Below, one piece after another: positions 9,390 through 19,728 of a stretch of 42,039 nt of DNA; positions within the stretch are counted from its first letter, which is position 1; each line of letters opens with the position of its first letter. The notes beneath the pieces are model-generated. The model was not told where the DNA came from and ran no database searches. It saw only the letters and a program-made list of their open reading frames with translations. The DNA lies in contig BNUE01000003.1 of assembly GCA_025997135.1 (NCBI GenBank), positions 1 to 42,039 of the forward strand, given 5' to 3'. Origin of the DNA: a candidate division SR1 bacterium. GTDB lineage: Bacteria; Patescibacteriota; Gracilibacteria; Absconditabacterales; Absconditicoccaceae. Both the position numbers and the translations under genes were made by a program.

Positions 9390-11141
9390 TTAGATTTTAA
9401 TAGGAATATCTGGAGTAAGGGCTTTTTCTGCCTCTTTTGATCACCACTTTACAGCATCATATAGACCAACTGCCATAGGTGGCAAATCAGTGATGAGAGA
9501 ATATCATAAATATCCATAAGTCGCAATTTGAATTCATTTTTGTGCAACATTAGCTCATTTAGCTATTTTTGATGTGGTCTTTATGACTTTTCAGGTTTTT
9601 GTTCAGGCTTTTACTGCTCATTCAATTGCAGTCGTCACGCCTGCTCCAGCAGCTCATCATAATGGTCATCCTATCCAGCTACCAGCATTTATAGCAAGAC
9701 ACACCGTTCCGACGGCTCATCTAATTATTCTATCAGTGGTTGATAAATTTCCAGCTATTCACTCCCCTGTTATCGCTGTAGTGATATCATAAATATTACC
9801 TGGTATCCAAGCCATTCCTACTGCGAGGTCTCATACTTCCAGTCAAACTTGCTTGAGAGTCTCACTATCATCTGTCATATATCAGTTAACACCTTTTAAA
9901 ACCAAAGTCGCTAAACTCGCTCAAAGCATTAGTTTACCTGCTTTGGAAGAACTAAGGAATTTATCGACAGAATTTCAGTTAGCCTTAATCATTTTATCGA
10001 TCATTGGATTAGTCTTTTGTAGAGTTTCAATCTCAGATTTCGATACTTTCGATAGAGATAATCAGACTTTTTGTTCTATTTGAAGCATTTTAGTATTATT
10101 TTCTTTGAGGATAGTTCGAGACTTATTTTGATATTTTTTAGTATTTTTTGTGTCAAATTTAGCCTCTTCATCTAGTTTTTTTAGTTTAGTCTCAGTATCT
10201 TTTTTTATTTCATTTAGCTCTTTTGCTGCTTCTCCAAAGCTTTTTTTATGTTTATCTATCTGCTGTGTCACTGTTTTAGATAAATTTTCTGCATTCATTT
10301 TTGTTATTTTGATAGGTTTTCCCTCGAAAGTTTCTAGTTTTTTTCAATATTTCTCGATAAAATCAGTCTTGGTTATCTTGCCAGATTTTAGGTCATTTTC
10401 CATATCTGAAAGAAACATTAGCTTGTCTCCCATCCTTTTTCTGAGTGAGATATCTTTGGATGAATTCAGATTTTTCAATTCTTGATTGACTTTTTCCTTT
10501 TCTTTAGTGGTCAAAAAAGCGATCCTATCTACGAGTTTTTGCTTGTGATTATTAAAGGATTGCATAGGTCTTCACTCTATGGCTCGATCAATTGTATTAA
10601 ATAATCATGGCTGAAAAGGTTTCTTTGGCACGCAGCCCATAGAGTACATTTTAGCGAGAATATATAATTCTGAATACCCCTCTGAATACATTTTTTTGGC
10701 TATTTCATTCGCTGTTTCATTAGTAATGACCTCTTCAGAATTAGTTTCTCATCATTCTATATTTATAAGTTCTGATTCTGATCCAGTTTTCTCTTCTTCT
10801 ACATTATTATCAAATTCGGGTATTAAACCTGATAAAGGGTCTTCTGAATCTTCTGGCTCATAATCTAATAGATTTTCATAGCCTGAGATAGAAATATTAT
10901 TTTTCATATTTATTAAATTATTTTCAATCATTAACAATTGAACTTTCTCAGCAGTATTATTTTGTACATCTAAAACTTCTGTCTCTCTTTGAAAAAGATC
11001 AATAGTTTCTTGAATTTCTGAGTTTAAACGTTCTCTCTCAGCATAATTATATCCAGTTAAAGATTCATTTTTTTTAGCAATTTCAAAAATTTTATTCTCA
11101 TATCTTTGAACTATTTCATTGAATTTTTCCATATTCAACAT
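9390..11141 (-). CDS. Large coiled-coil protein with Gly-rich hydrophobic C-terminal region (possible pre-toxin-like)
   Basis: This 583-residue protein is visible as one frame only if TGA is Gly. Residues about 1-135 are acidic and helical. A charged coiled-coil region spans about 200-390. The C-terminal 190 residues are Gly/Ala/Ile-rich: KLMLGASLATLVLKGVNGYM, then DLAVGMAWIPGNIYDITAIT, then GEGIAGNLSTTDRIIRGAVG. This P-G-x-x-D ... TG ... LS-x-x-x-R pattern resembles the PT-TG pre-toxin region of polymorphic toxins, but I cannot confirm homology and see no known toxin domain in the remaining tail. No signal peptide is obvious. ATG 11141 is used; ATG 11132 is an equally possible start. A TATAAT lies at 11178-11173. 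Confidence 0.6.
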
Positions 11142-11172
11142 TTAGACGAATAAAAATTAAAAAACATACTCA

Positions 11173-11178
11173 ATTATA
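11173..11178 (-). promoter_or_regulatory. -10 box for the large coiled-coil gene
   Basis: A consensus TATAAT on the minus strand lies about 32 nt upstream of the ATG at 11141. No good -35 hexamer is visible at the usual distance, so the promoter call rests on the -10 alone. Confidence 0.4.
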
Positions 11179-11231
11179 CACATTTTTAAATCATTTTGTT
11201 ATTTTCAGCATAAATAAGCACAAAGTTGCTA

Positions 11232-11259
11232 TTGACTTTTCCATTTTTTCGAGTATACT
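11232..11259 (+). promoter_or_regulatory. Promoter of the DUF177 gene
   Basis: TTGACT (11232-11237), a 16-nt spacer and TATACT (11254-11259). Transcription should start near 11266, which makes the ATG at 11268 almost leaderless and supports the ATG at 11295 as start. Confidence 0.6.
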
Positions 11260-11294
11260 TAAAGGTCATGTTTACCTTCTATACATTTTTATTT

Positions 11295-11723
11295 ATGAAA
11301 TGAAAATTCGTATTAAAAATAGCAGATCTGCTCAGATGAATTTGAAAAGATGAGATAGTTTTTGATGAAAATGGGATGCAATGAGTACTGGAATTAGACG
11401 GGATAGATGATAGAAGTGTTTTAATCAAGCTATTAGATTTCAAGACAGAATCAGCTGAAACTTGTGATCGCTGTGGAAAACAGTTTAAAAGGCTGGTCAA
11501 AATCCCAGAATATATCGCCAAATATACACTCGATAAAACAGAATTTGAAGAAAGTACTGAAGACGTTGTTTTTATGATAGACTCCAAAAATGAGACTATA
11601 GATGTTGAAGAATTGCTTTATCAGGCTTCTCATCTAGATGATCCATTTGTGATAAAATGTCCAGACTGCGAAAAATCAGATGAAAATAACATTGAAAACA
11701 ATGATGATTTTGATACTCTGTAA
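11295..11723 (+). CDS. DUF177/YceD family protein (ribosomal RNA accumulation)
   Basis: The 142-residue protein has the DUF177 hallmark: a CDRC motif (ETCDRCGKQFKRLVKI, about residues 54-70), a central beta-rich segment, DVEELLYQASHLDDPFVIKC and a second CPDC pair. YceD-type proteins are linked to 23S rRNA and large-subunit accumulation and usually precede rpmF, but rpmF is not adjacent here. ATG 11295 is chosen over 11268 because the promoter leaves only about 2 nt before the latter and the extra residues are not family-like. Confidence 0.65.
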
Positions 11724-11759
11724 GTAATCAGTTTTATTTTTTTAATTTTATAAATTCCA

Positions 11760-12671
11760 ATGCTAAAAAAAATCGCTTTAAGCCTGAGTATAACTGCCAT
11801 CTTAGTATGAGGAGTATTCGCGACAGAAATATCTATCCAAAAGACTCCAACACTTTGAGAGCAACTCATCCAGATGGCAGACCAAGCAATCGCCAAAGGC
11901 ACGATCAGCACTGATAAGTTAATCACAGCTTTGCAGACTATTCATCAGTGACAAAAATCTGAATTAAGCAAAGCTTTAGAATTAGACAACAAAGTAAAAG
12001 CCCAAAAAACTCTGACCCAATGGAACGATATGTACGAACTTACCAATCATTTATACGATATAAAAGCTGGGAGCGGAATAAACTTAACCGATAATCAAGG
12101 TCAGAGCTATACTTTCAAACGTCAAACTGAACTTGGATGGCTAAATTTGTTGCGAGGAGATGAAGAATACTACCGTTTCCCTGTGAGAGACACTTTTCTG
12201 GAGCTAGATTTTACATTTAATCAGAGCTGAACTATAAAACAGGATACGAATATTAGTGGTTCTTATCCTACATATTTCTATGATGGAGACAATTATTTGA
12301 CTGATTTAACTCGAAAAGATGCTGGATTAGATATAAAAGAGTCAAAAAACGCTGATCAAACACAATATTTCTTCTTTGATCTCACAAATGATACAGCGAC
12401 TAACGTAAATACTAAATTATCAATCAATAACGGAGGAAGTGTGAATTTAAATCAGATTTATAATTCTGTTAGTTATTCTCCTAATTACTTTTTAGTCAGT
12501 TTAGATGCAGGATTTCAGTATTGTCAGAAAGTTGCTCAGCGAATATGAGACAAAGCAAAGGATAAGGAATACTGAGTCTCAGAATGTACAGACGCAGCAA
12601 ATAGTAAGTTTTATACAGGTATGAACCAGCAAATATTAGATTATGCAGTGAGTACTATTTCCAATAAATAG
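11760..12671 (+). CDS. Secreted protein of unknown function
   Basis: The 303-residue protein begins with a clear signal peptide (MLKKIALSLSITAILVGGVF, cleavage likely after FAT). The mature part starts helical (residues 25-90), then is rich in aromatic, Asn and Asp residues with beta-strand character, and has two C-terminal cysteines (QYCQKVA and SECTDA) that could pair outside the cell. No family was recognised. It follows the DUF177 gene by 36 nt and may share its transcript. A strong terminator follows. Confidence 0.7.
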
Positions 12672-12681
12672 CCACAAATAA

Positions 12682-12728
12682 TTAAAAAAACGAGCCAGAA
12701 TTAAACTTTATCTATGCTCGTTTTTTTT
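12682..12728. terminator. Bidirectional intrinsic terminator
   Basis: AAAAAAACGAGC pairs with GCTCGTTTTTTT around a 20-nt loop. The A-run and T-run on both sides let it act on the secreted-protein gene (plus strand) and on rpmH (minus strand), which converge here. Confidence 0.8.
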
Positions 12729-12771
12729 ATATTCATAGAGAACGAAACCAACGTTTGCAAATCATTAGAAA

Positions 12772-12930
12772 CTATTTCTTTCTCTGAACTGTAAGAGATT
12801 TGCGTCCCTTCAGTCTACGACGTGCAATAACTCTGCGACCAGTTCGATCAGACATTCTAGATCTAAAGCCGTGTTTTCTCATTCTAGATTTCCAGTTATA
12901 TTTTCTAATCCTGCGTAATTTAGATGCCAT
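12772..12930 (-). CDS. rpmH: 50S ribosomal protein bL34
   Basis: The 52-residue very basic protein contains the bL34 signature: [20 protein letters not shown], then [17 protein letters not shown] and LKGRKSLTV. It carries a longer N-terminal segment than the 44-46 residue proteins of most bacteria. It is the last gene of a minus-strand translation cluster (tsf, rpsF-rpsR, rpmH). It has few glycines, none written as TGA. Confidence 0.93.
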   Translation of the reverse strand: MASKLRRIRKYNWKSRMRKHGFRSRMSDRTGRRVIARRRLKGRKSLTVQRKK

Positions 12931-12981
12931 GAGTACATAAAATAAAGGAGATAAAATATTATTCTTTTGTCATAGGACAAA

Positions 12982-13539
12982 CTAATGCTTGATGAAAGGC
13001 AAAAAGCCAAGTGATCTAGCTCTGATGATCTGTACTCTGAGCTTTTTCTGAACTTTTACTGAATTGCCAGTATAAATACGAGGTTTGATGTCTCAGAATC
13101 TGGTCTGATATTTTTTTAGCATAGAGACAGCTTTTCGATCGAGATACTGCTCATTTTCTTTTTTTGTGAAGAATGATAATTTTTTACCGTATCTCTTGTC
13201 CTGAAGTTTTTCCAATTCTGCCTCAAAAGTCTTTTGTAAAGTCTCAAAATGAAAGAATTGTGCATTTTCATCTCTAGAAAAGATTTCATATCTGATAACA
13301 TTAGGATTATAGAGCAAAGACTGTTTAATTTCTGCGAGCAAATTTGATTCTCATTCAAAAAGATATGAAACAAAATAAGCCTTATCACTCTTATCTTTGA
13401 GTTTAAATGATAAATCTTTGATCCCAATGTCATCCTTATCCAGCATTTTAAACTTTTTTTCTAATTCGTCTAAGAAAGTTTTTCTGTCTTTTTCTGCCAC
13501 TGAGACATTGAGCATTAAAACTAATTCGTACTTGTTCAT
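12982..13539 (-). CDS. rpsF-rpsR: Fused 30S ribosomal proteins bS6 and bS18
   Basis: One 185-residue frame encodes both proteins. Residues 1 to about 97 match bS6 (MNKYELVLMLNVSVAEKDRK; DKAYFVSYLFEGE; LLYNPNVIRYEIF). Residues about 115-185 match bS18 (YLDRKAVSMLKKYQTRFGDI; KPRIYTGNSVKVQKKLRVQI; IRARSLGFLPF). TGA codons at 13353-13351 and 13095-13093 lie inside the bS6 and bS18 parts and are read as Gly; there is no TAA or TAG between the domains. bS6 and bS18 form a heterodimer on the 16S platform, so a fusion is structurally sensible. The usual separate rpsF-ssb-rpsR order is absent. Internal re-initiation or proteolysis is not excluded. Confidence 0.85.
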
Positions 13540-13636
13540 AACGGTTAAAGTGATAAATAAAAGTTAGATACTTTGTAGATTTTCGCCGATTATCAGCATA
13601 GAATATATTGATTTTATGTACATTTTCAAGGGGTTT

Positions 13637-14431
13637 TTATATCGCGAATCTCTCAAATTTAAACACTTCAAATCCATCTGTAAGCAAGTCTTTGATCTTT
13701 TTGCCTCCATCACGAATATATTCCTGCTCGAGAAGTACATCATCAGCAAAAGCCTTATCCAGCTTTCATTTTACAATATTTTCGATCATATTTTCAGGTT
13801 TTCCTTGAGCTTTTAATTCTTCTGTGAATTTAATTTTAGCAGCAGATCTCTCATCAGCTGGTACCTGATCAAATGAAAGATACATAGGATTCATAGCAGC
13901 GACCTGTAATGCTAATTCTTTTGCGATATCTTCTGATCAATTATAATAAATAACTGAAGCTACTTTATTTCCTGGATGATTGTATGCATAGGTTTTGTCG
14001 ATCGTAACCAATATTCCTCCGAGTTTTATATTTTCTCAAATTTTACCTACGAAATCAGTAATCAGTCCATTGATCTCAGCCTGGGTAGACTCATCCAGTT
14101 CACTGAAATCATGAATTTCTGTAGACACAGCAAAAAGTCTGTCAAAAATATCTTGAAAAAGTTTCTGGAAGTGATCGTTTTTTACGACAAAATCAGTCTC
14201 ACACTGGAGTTTTAGTCAAACTGTCTTACCGTCTCTGGTTTCAACTTTAATCATTCATTCATTCGTCTCTCTGTCAGCTTTTTTGCCTGCTTTTGCAATA
14301 CCTTTTTCTTTCAAAACTTCAATGGCTTTTTGTAGGTCTCCCTCTGCTGCCTCAAGTGCTGATTTACAATCACCTAAAGGTGCAAAAGTCGTATCACGAA
14401 GCTCTTTTATAAGATTTAAATCGATTTTCAT
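13637..14431 (-). CDS. tsf: Translation elongation factor Ts
   Basis: The 264-residue protein exchanges GDP for GTP on EF-Tu. The N-terminal UBA-like domain ([20 protein letters not shown]), ADRETNEGMIKVE, the [14 protein letters not shown] motif and the C-terminal [29 protein letters not shown] and [12 protein letters not shown] are all in family order. It ends at KFERFAI, the usual short-form end. It is the first gene of the minus-strand cluster, 97 nt upstream of the bS6-bS18 fusion. Glycines include both GGN and TGA codons. Confidence 0.93.
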
Positions 14432-14468
14432 AATTGGAAACTAATAAAAAAATAAAAAACTGATCGAA

Positions 14469-14496
14469 TTTATAGGGATTTACCCTGAAAAAGCAA
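14469..14496 (-). promoter_or_regulatory. Promoter of the tsf cluster
   Basis: On the minus strand TTGCTT (14496-14491), a 16-nt spacer and TATAAA (14474-14469). The start would be near 14462, about 30 nt before the tsf ATG. Confidence 0.6.
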
Positions 14497-14515
14497 GGGC
14501 AAAATTTGCATTTTA

Positions 14516-14521
14516 TTGACA
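14516..14521 (+). promoter_or_regulatory. -35 box upstream of the cysteine-repeat protein gene
   Basis: A consensus TTGACA. The -10 is uncertain: TATAAT begins only 8 nt downstream, and TATGGA at 16 nt is weak. The divergent tsf promoter lies immediately to the left. Confidence 0.4.
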
Positions 14522-14580
14522 AAACAAATATAATTGATATGGATTCTAAATTTTAAGGTTTTTATTTACTAATTTACTAC

Positions 14581-15510
14581 ATGAAACGTGATACCTCAAC
14601 TAACAAATCTCGTATCAGACATCGCTTAAAAAAAGTCAGTTTTCATCTCACTAAACAGAGAGATTTACCGCTTTTTACACGTGAAATCAAAATAGCAGCA
14701 TACGGGATGATAGCGTTTTGTTTTGGGATTATTATGTATAATTTGACTCCAAATAGCAATAGCGAACATATGGCACCTGCAAACTTATCAGATGTAAAAG
14801 CAATCTGAAAAAGCTTTGATTTTATTGGGAAAAGGGAACTTTTATTGGAAAATTCAGATTTTTCTGCTTATTTATCTGCTATCTTGTACCCAAAAAGAGA
14901 AGAAAATCAGATTGGAATTGAAATTTTGCCTAATTATCGCAGCTGTAATACTCCCTGGGGATACCCACTATTACATTGAGATTCTATCTTAGCCTATCAA
15001 CAAGACGAAAATACTCCAAATACTTGTTTCATTCAGAGGAGATTTTGCTGGGATGGAAAATTATCATGAACATTCACCTTACAGTCATGTAAAGAGAATA
15101 AAAATTACAGCTATCAAAAGGAGAATTTCGTAGTTTATAATAATCCAGAAAATATCAATCAAGTCCCCTCTACTCCCCAAAAAATCAATAATTCCAATGA
15201 AAATATATCAATTATAAAAGAGACAGATCCTGCGGACATCGACCCAACTTTTATAATCCAGCCATGAACGTGGAAAGATGAGGGCAAAATATCATCAGCG
15301 ACTCCTTTAGACCAGACCGAAAGACCTAGCATGGATTGTATAAGTCCCCGATGAGAATTAGTAAAAGACGGACAATTTATAAAAGCATATAAATATCGTT
15401 ATTGAACAAATAGCGTTCCATGTGAAGTTCAGCTGAGAACGTGTGTAATCGGTCAATTAGAATGAACTTACCAATTTAAAGAATGTAAAGTTCAAGAAAT
15501 TGAGAGCTAA
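14581..15510 (+). CDS. Membrane-anchored protein with two cysteine-rich repeats
   Basis: The 309-residue protein has a basic N terminus (about 45 residues), one membrane helix (IAAYGMIAFCFGIIMYNLT) and an extracellular part. Two segments share a pattern: C-x-x-P-x-G, then a spacing of about 20-25 residues to a second Cys, a third Cys within 8 residues, and a G-x-L-x-G-T-[FY] stretch leading to a final Cys. These are about residues 120-175 and 255-307. The repeat suggests a small disulfide-bonded surface module, separated by a Ser/Asn/Pro-rich linker. No known family was recognised. It is convergent with the sortase gene (3 nt between stops), a possible functional link only by proximity. Confidence 0.65.
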
Positions 15511-15513
15511 TAA

Positions 15514-16353
15514 TTATACTTTTTCAGCATAAACCATCAATCTTTTCTGTGTAGTTCCAATTGGATAACAGGTCATTAAAGTGATTGATTCTTTTTTCAA
15601 ATTAGAAAATTGTTGATAAGTATCATTTACTTTTTTGGTAGAGACTACTTCAGATGCCATGATCTTGTATGTATACAGTTTGCCCTGCCATACGACCTGT
15701 ATTTCATCTCAGGCTGAAAGTGAAGGTAAATTGCGGAACACTGTCCCATACTTGTTATGTTTTCGGTATTCTTGTGATGAATGTCAGAAAATAAAGGTAT
15801 TTCATCATTCTCCTGGATTTGGAGATGTAGGATATTTCACGATTCATTGCTCCATCTCTGAGGAAAAATCTCAGTTAATAAAAGCATCATAATCTTTGAC
15901 CTGAGTCCAAACTATCGGTGTATCGATTCAGATGGATGGAATTATAATTCTTTGTGCTGGAGGTAGAGTATTAAATGAAATATTATAAGAATCCAATTTT
16001 TGATTTAAAAGTTCTTGGGTTGAAACTGTAATATCTTTTGATAGAGAGGGGACATTACCATACAGAGATACCAGCTGATTAATATTAGATTCTCTTTCTT
16101 TGGATGATTTTAAATTTAAAATTACATTATTTTCATTGGTTTGAAAAGTCTGAACTTGATTTGGGTCTATTTGATCGGTAATCTTGTCTTTTACCAGTTG
16201 AGCATTCGTCACTAAATACATTGAAAAGAAGATCATAAGGAAAATTCCGCCCAAGAGTTTAGCCTCACCAAACAATTTTCTCAGTCAGCTTTTTTCTTTT
16301 TTTTGGCTTTCATATTCAATTTGAATTTCTAGGTCTGATAAAGTATATCACAT
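15514..16353 (-). CDS. Sortase-family transpeptidase
   Basis: The 279-residue protein has a cytoplasmic N terminus, one membrane helix (LLGGIFLMIFFSMYLVTNA), a linker, and a sortase domain from about residue 155. The catalytic triad is visible as H191 (FGHSS), C262 (LMTCYP) and R271 (QKRLMV). NPGEGGNTFIFGHSS is typical of class D/E-like sortases. Sortases cleave a C-terminal sorting motif and attach proteins to the cell surface; no LPxTG-type substrate was found in this window. The start ATG 16353 is followed directly by TGA (Gly), giving MGYTLSDLE. Confidence 0.85.
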
Positions 16354-16384
16354 AAAAGTATTTTAAGATTTAAAACTTATCCCA

Positions 16385-16413
16385 ATTATACTCCCAACAT
16401 AAAAAAAAGACAA
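16385..16413 (-). promoter_or_regulatory. Promoter of the sortase gene
   Basis: On the minus strand TTGTCT (16413-16408), a 17-nt spacer and TATAAT (16390-16385), about 30 nt upstream of the ATG. Confidence 0.65.
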
Positions 16414-16441
16414 AAAAATCTGACATTTAAGCACTTTTTAT

Positions 16442-16467
16442 TTGACAAAAAAGTATTTTTATATAAT
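16442..16467 (+). promoter_or_regulatory. Possible promoter upstream of adk
   Basis: TTGACA (16442-16447) and TATAAT (16462-16467) are both consensus, but the spacer is only 14 nt. A second TATAAT lies at about 16493. Which one is used is unclear. Confidence 0.35.
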
Positions 16468-16534
16468 TAAAACTTGATTTTTGGAGAAGAAACTATAATT
16501 ATCTATTCAGGTTTATATCTTTTTTTTGTAAATA

Positions 16535-17152
16535 ATGTCAAAAACAGCTATTGTAATGTTTTGAGCTCCTGGTAGTGGAAAAGGAACTCAGGCAAAATAT
16601 TTGATGGATACTTATGACTTTATTCAGCTTTCTACTGGAGATATTTTACGCGGTTTGAAGAAAAAATCCGAATCTGACTTAACTGATTCTCAGAGAGAGG
16701 CGATTAGTGTGATGGATTCAGGACGTTTAGTGTCAGATGAGTTAGTAAGCCAACTTTTAGCAGATGAAATCGAAACCAGTCAATCATCTAAAATCATATT
16801 TGATTGATTCCCTAGGAATGAGACTCAAATTACAATTTTCAACGATTTAATGCAGAAATTCGAGTTTAACCGTATAATTCCAGTTTATCTAGAGGTAAGC
16901 GATGAGATCCTAATAGATAGGATGAAGTCTAGGATCAAAGAGATGAAAGAAGCTGGATTACCTGTCCGTGCTGATGACACTCCTGAGACATTAGAGGTTA
17001 GGCTCGATACCTATCATAGAGACACTGAACCAGTGATAAATTATTTCGAAAAATCTTCAGATATGATTATGTTAAAAGCTGATGCACATACAACAAAAGA
17101 AGAAATACGAGACCAACTGAACGAAATGATTATGCCAAAATGCTGTTTATAG
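16535..17152 (+). CDS. adk: Adenylate kinase
   Basis: The 205-residue protein converts ATP + AMP to 2 ADP. The P-loop GAPGSGKGTQ is at residues 10-19, with Gly10 written as TGA. LSTGDILR (AMP-binding), IIFDGFPRNETQ and VRADDTPETLEVRL follow. The LID is short and lacks the four zinc cysteines. The order of motifs and the length are standard for the short-LID form. The 184-residue gene of unknown function follows after 30 nt and may be co-transcribed. Confidence 0.92.
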
Positions 17153-17182
17153 TTTGTTTTTAGTTTACTATTATTTACAACA

Positions 17183-17737
17183 ATGCCAGAATGACAAAAA
17201 GTTATATGAATGCCAAATGACGAGCTATTATGTAAGATGTTTTTAGAGGCATCTCAAGAATGATCTCATGACAACATCAAATGAATTGTAAAACAATTAG
17301 GGTCTTTTTTTAAGAAAGCTCAGTGAGAAATTAAGACAATATTAACTTTTGACCCATATTATGGGTTAAGTTTGAATTTTACGAGAGACTCAGCTAATAA
17401 TCTCTTACAATGATTTGTAAATTCTCAGAATTTTGTCGTCAAAAATACCTTGAAAATATTGATGATGAGCCTGGGAGCCAGTACATTTGATGATTTCCTT
17501 GCGAAAATGCAAAAAGATCCAGAAGATGTGGATATAACACGCTGAACTATGATCAGAATTTTCGAGGCATTCTTCCAAAAACTAGACGAAAAGTACACAG
17601 TTGAAGAGACAACAGAAGATATTGCGAAGAAAGTTAATGCTGTTTTTGGAGTCAATGACGCTTCGATCCCTCCAAAATATACAAAGATAACAAATCCTCA
17701 AACCGCTGGAGAAAGTTTTAAATTACTGAAACCTTAA
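17183..17737 (+). CDS. Hypothetical soluble protein downstream of adk
   Basis: A 184-residue protein of mixed helical character with no signal peptide, membrane segment or recognised motif. It has several TGA glycines in the first third, which supports it being a real code-25 gene. It follows adk by 30 nt and its last 20 nt overlap the convergent yigZ-like gene. Confidence 0.6.
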
Positions 17738-18368
17738 TTCATAAAATTCATAAATTTTTCGCTTCATCCAAAATCATAGAAAGATAAGCTTTATTGACTC
17801 AAAATGACTGTTTTATACTGTCTCAATACTCCTCTGCTGAGAGTTTCAAGTCATATTTTTGTATCAGATAAGAGACAATCGAACTCTGAGTGTACTCATA
17901 AGATAAAGAGACCTCAGATAATATCTCTTGTTTTTTTATGCTGGCATTTATGATAGTTTGGGAAGCAGCTTCTCAGTACGCCTGAATAAGTCATCCAACT
18001 CACAAAAGAGTACCTCAGAAATACCTCGTAATCACAAGAAGGCAATTATGAAGCTGATATTTGTCCAGCATGGCGAGAATAGGCTTACCAGCAGTATTTG
18101 TAGGCTCACCATCATCATTAAATTTCGTAGTTTTTGAATCGGTTATCCAATTCGAGAATAAGTCCTGATGAGCATTTATTCAGAGTTTATAAGCATAACA
18201 GTGATGAGTAGCGTCATAATATTTGTTCTTCATTTCTTCGATGTAAAGATCAGCTTCTTGTCTAGTTTTTGCTGGGAAAAGTGTTCAAATAAAACGACTC
18301 CCTTTGATTTTTGGGATTTCATAGGTAAATATTTTTATAGGAATTTGGAATGTTAGACTCTCTGGCAT
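17718..18368 (-). CDS. IMPACT/YigZ family protein
   Basis: The 216-residue protein has the UPF0029/IMPACT N-terminal domain: SRFIGTLFPAKTRQEADLYI, the ATHHCYAYK motif, FNDDGEPTNTAGKPIL and VITRYFGGTLLGVGGLIQAY. All TGA glycines in the last motif fall on conserved positions. The C-terminal third is like the RNA-binding-fold domain of YigZ. The biochemical role is not firmly established; yeast IMPACT regulates translation. Two TGA codons near the end (AKNLGILGI) extend the protein to TAA 17718, overlapping the convergent gene by 20 nt; the ancestral stop may have been one of these. Confidence 0.85.
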
Positions 18369-18388
18369 AAATTCAGAAAAAAAATAGC

Positions 18389-19705
18389 TTAAGGATTACT
18401 TGACTCCTCTCAAAATGAAGACGATAAAGTCAAGAAAACATAATAGAGAATTAGTAATTCTATACCTAGATAAAGGAAAGTTAAAAAGAAAAGAAATTGC
18501 GTTGGCAGTTGGATCTGAAACATCAAAATTATATTCACAGCTGTAGCTCCGCAGGTCACAACTGTCCAATATAGATAATCATTTTTGGTAAATAAGAACC
18601 TAGTTTTGAGACGATTAATATAAAATAATGCTATCTGACAAATTACAGTTCGCAGAATAAGAAACGGCAGAATATTTGATATATTTTCATATCCAGTAGT
18701 CAAAAGTGCTGAATATAAAGCGAAATTAATCACCAAAGCAATAGCAAATCTAGTAATATTAGAGATAAACTGGGCTTTTTTGAGTATAAAAGTATTTGCC
18801 AAGAATACTGCTAAATTTATCCAATACCAAAACATAATCTCAGATACCTGAGCATGCATAATTGCTGAAATATACAGTATAATATTTGCAGTCAATAAGA
18901 GAAGATTTGGCAATTCAAGAGCCTTTTGGAGCCAATGAGGAGATGAAACGAGTCGTTCGTGAAGTATAAGTTTTCGCTTGGGGAAAATCAGCTTTTTGTG
19001 TATTCTTTCTCATGACAAAATCCTCCTAACAGAAATACTGGAGGGTTCTGGCTTGGGGATTTTCCGAGATTTTATCTGCCGTATGACAAAATATGCTACA
19101 GTTATTATCAGAAAAGAGACAAAAAGGCTGATCTGAAATGGATGTATCAGATACATAACACCACAAATTAGCGATACCATACCTGCGACAAGCAATAGAT
19201 AACGATACTTCTTTGGCACTGGGAAAAATATACCTACAATATTTGTAAGAAACACCAAAACCCCAGTAAAAAGAAAGGAGAGTAGAGAGAATCCGTTTCG
19301 TAAAGCATAAAATCACAATTTAACGGTTATCGTCCCAAGTAATATGAAACTAATAATACAGATCCCAATTTCAAAAAGCCTTTTACCATCCTGATATGGA
19401 ATAATATAAGATACTAAAAATAAAAAGATATTTAATATTAAGAGAGAGAGATAAACTGTTATTTCGTCAATTCAAATAAAAAAAAGTATACCAGAAAGTC
19501 AAATCATTATCAGAAACCAGACTCATATTAAGCTATACTGATACCAATCTGGTTTGAATGAGTTAGACGAGAATACATCTTTTGAATAACGAGTAAGTAA
19601 GAATATAATAAAAGCCAATGGAAATATGCCAAAATACCACAAATTAATAGCATAAAAGAATGCTATAAAAATCAAAGACATTAAGAAGCTAAAGAGTCGT
19701 GGCAT
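18389..19705 (-). CDS. Polytopic membrane protein, unknown function
   Basis: One 438-residue frame with TGA as Gly. About ten hydrophobic segments are arranged in two blocks of roughly 190 and 160 residues, separated by a basic loop (KSRKIPKPEPSS to KRKLILHERL). No transporter or enzyme motif was recognised. The start MPRLFSF at 19705 is the first ATG of the frame. It lies 23 nt downstream of the previous minus-strand gene and 20 nt upstream of the yigZ-like start, so the three may form an operon. Confidence 0.65.
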
Positions 19706-19728
19706 AAGATAAGAAAATCAGTTATAAA

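Noticed and set aside
13564..13749. Separate small minus-strand gene after tsf
   Set aside because: It overlaps the tsf C terminus in another frame, and tsf has the family motifs to its end at 13637.
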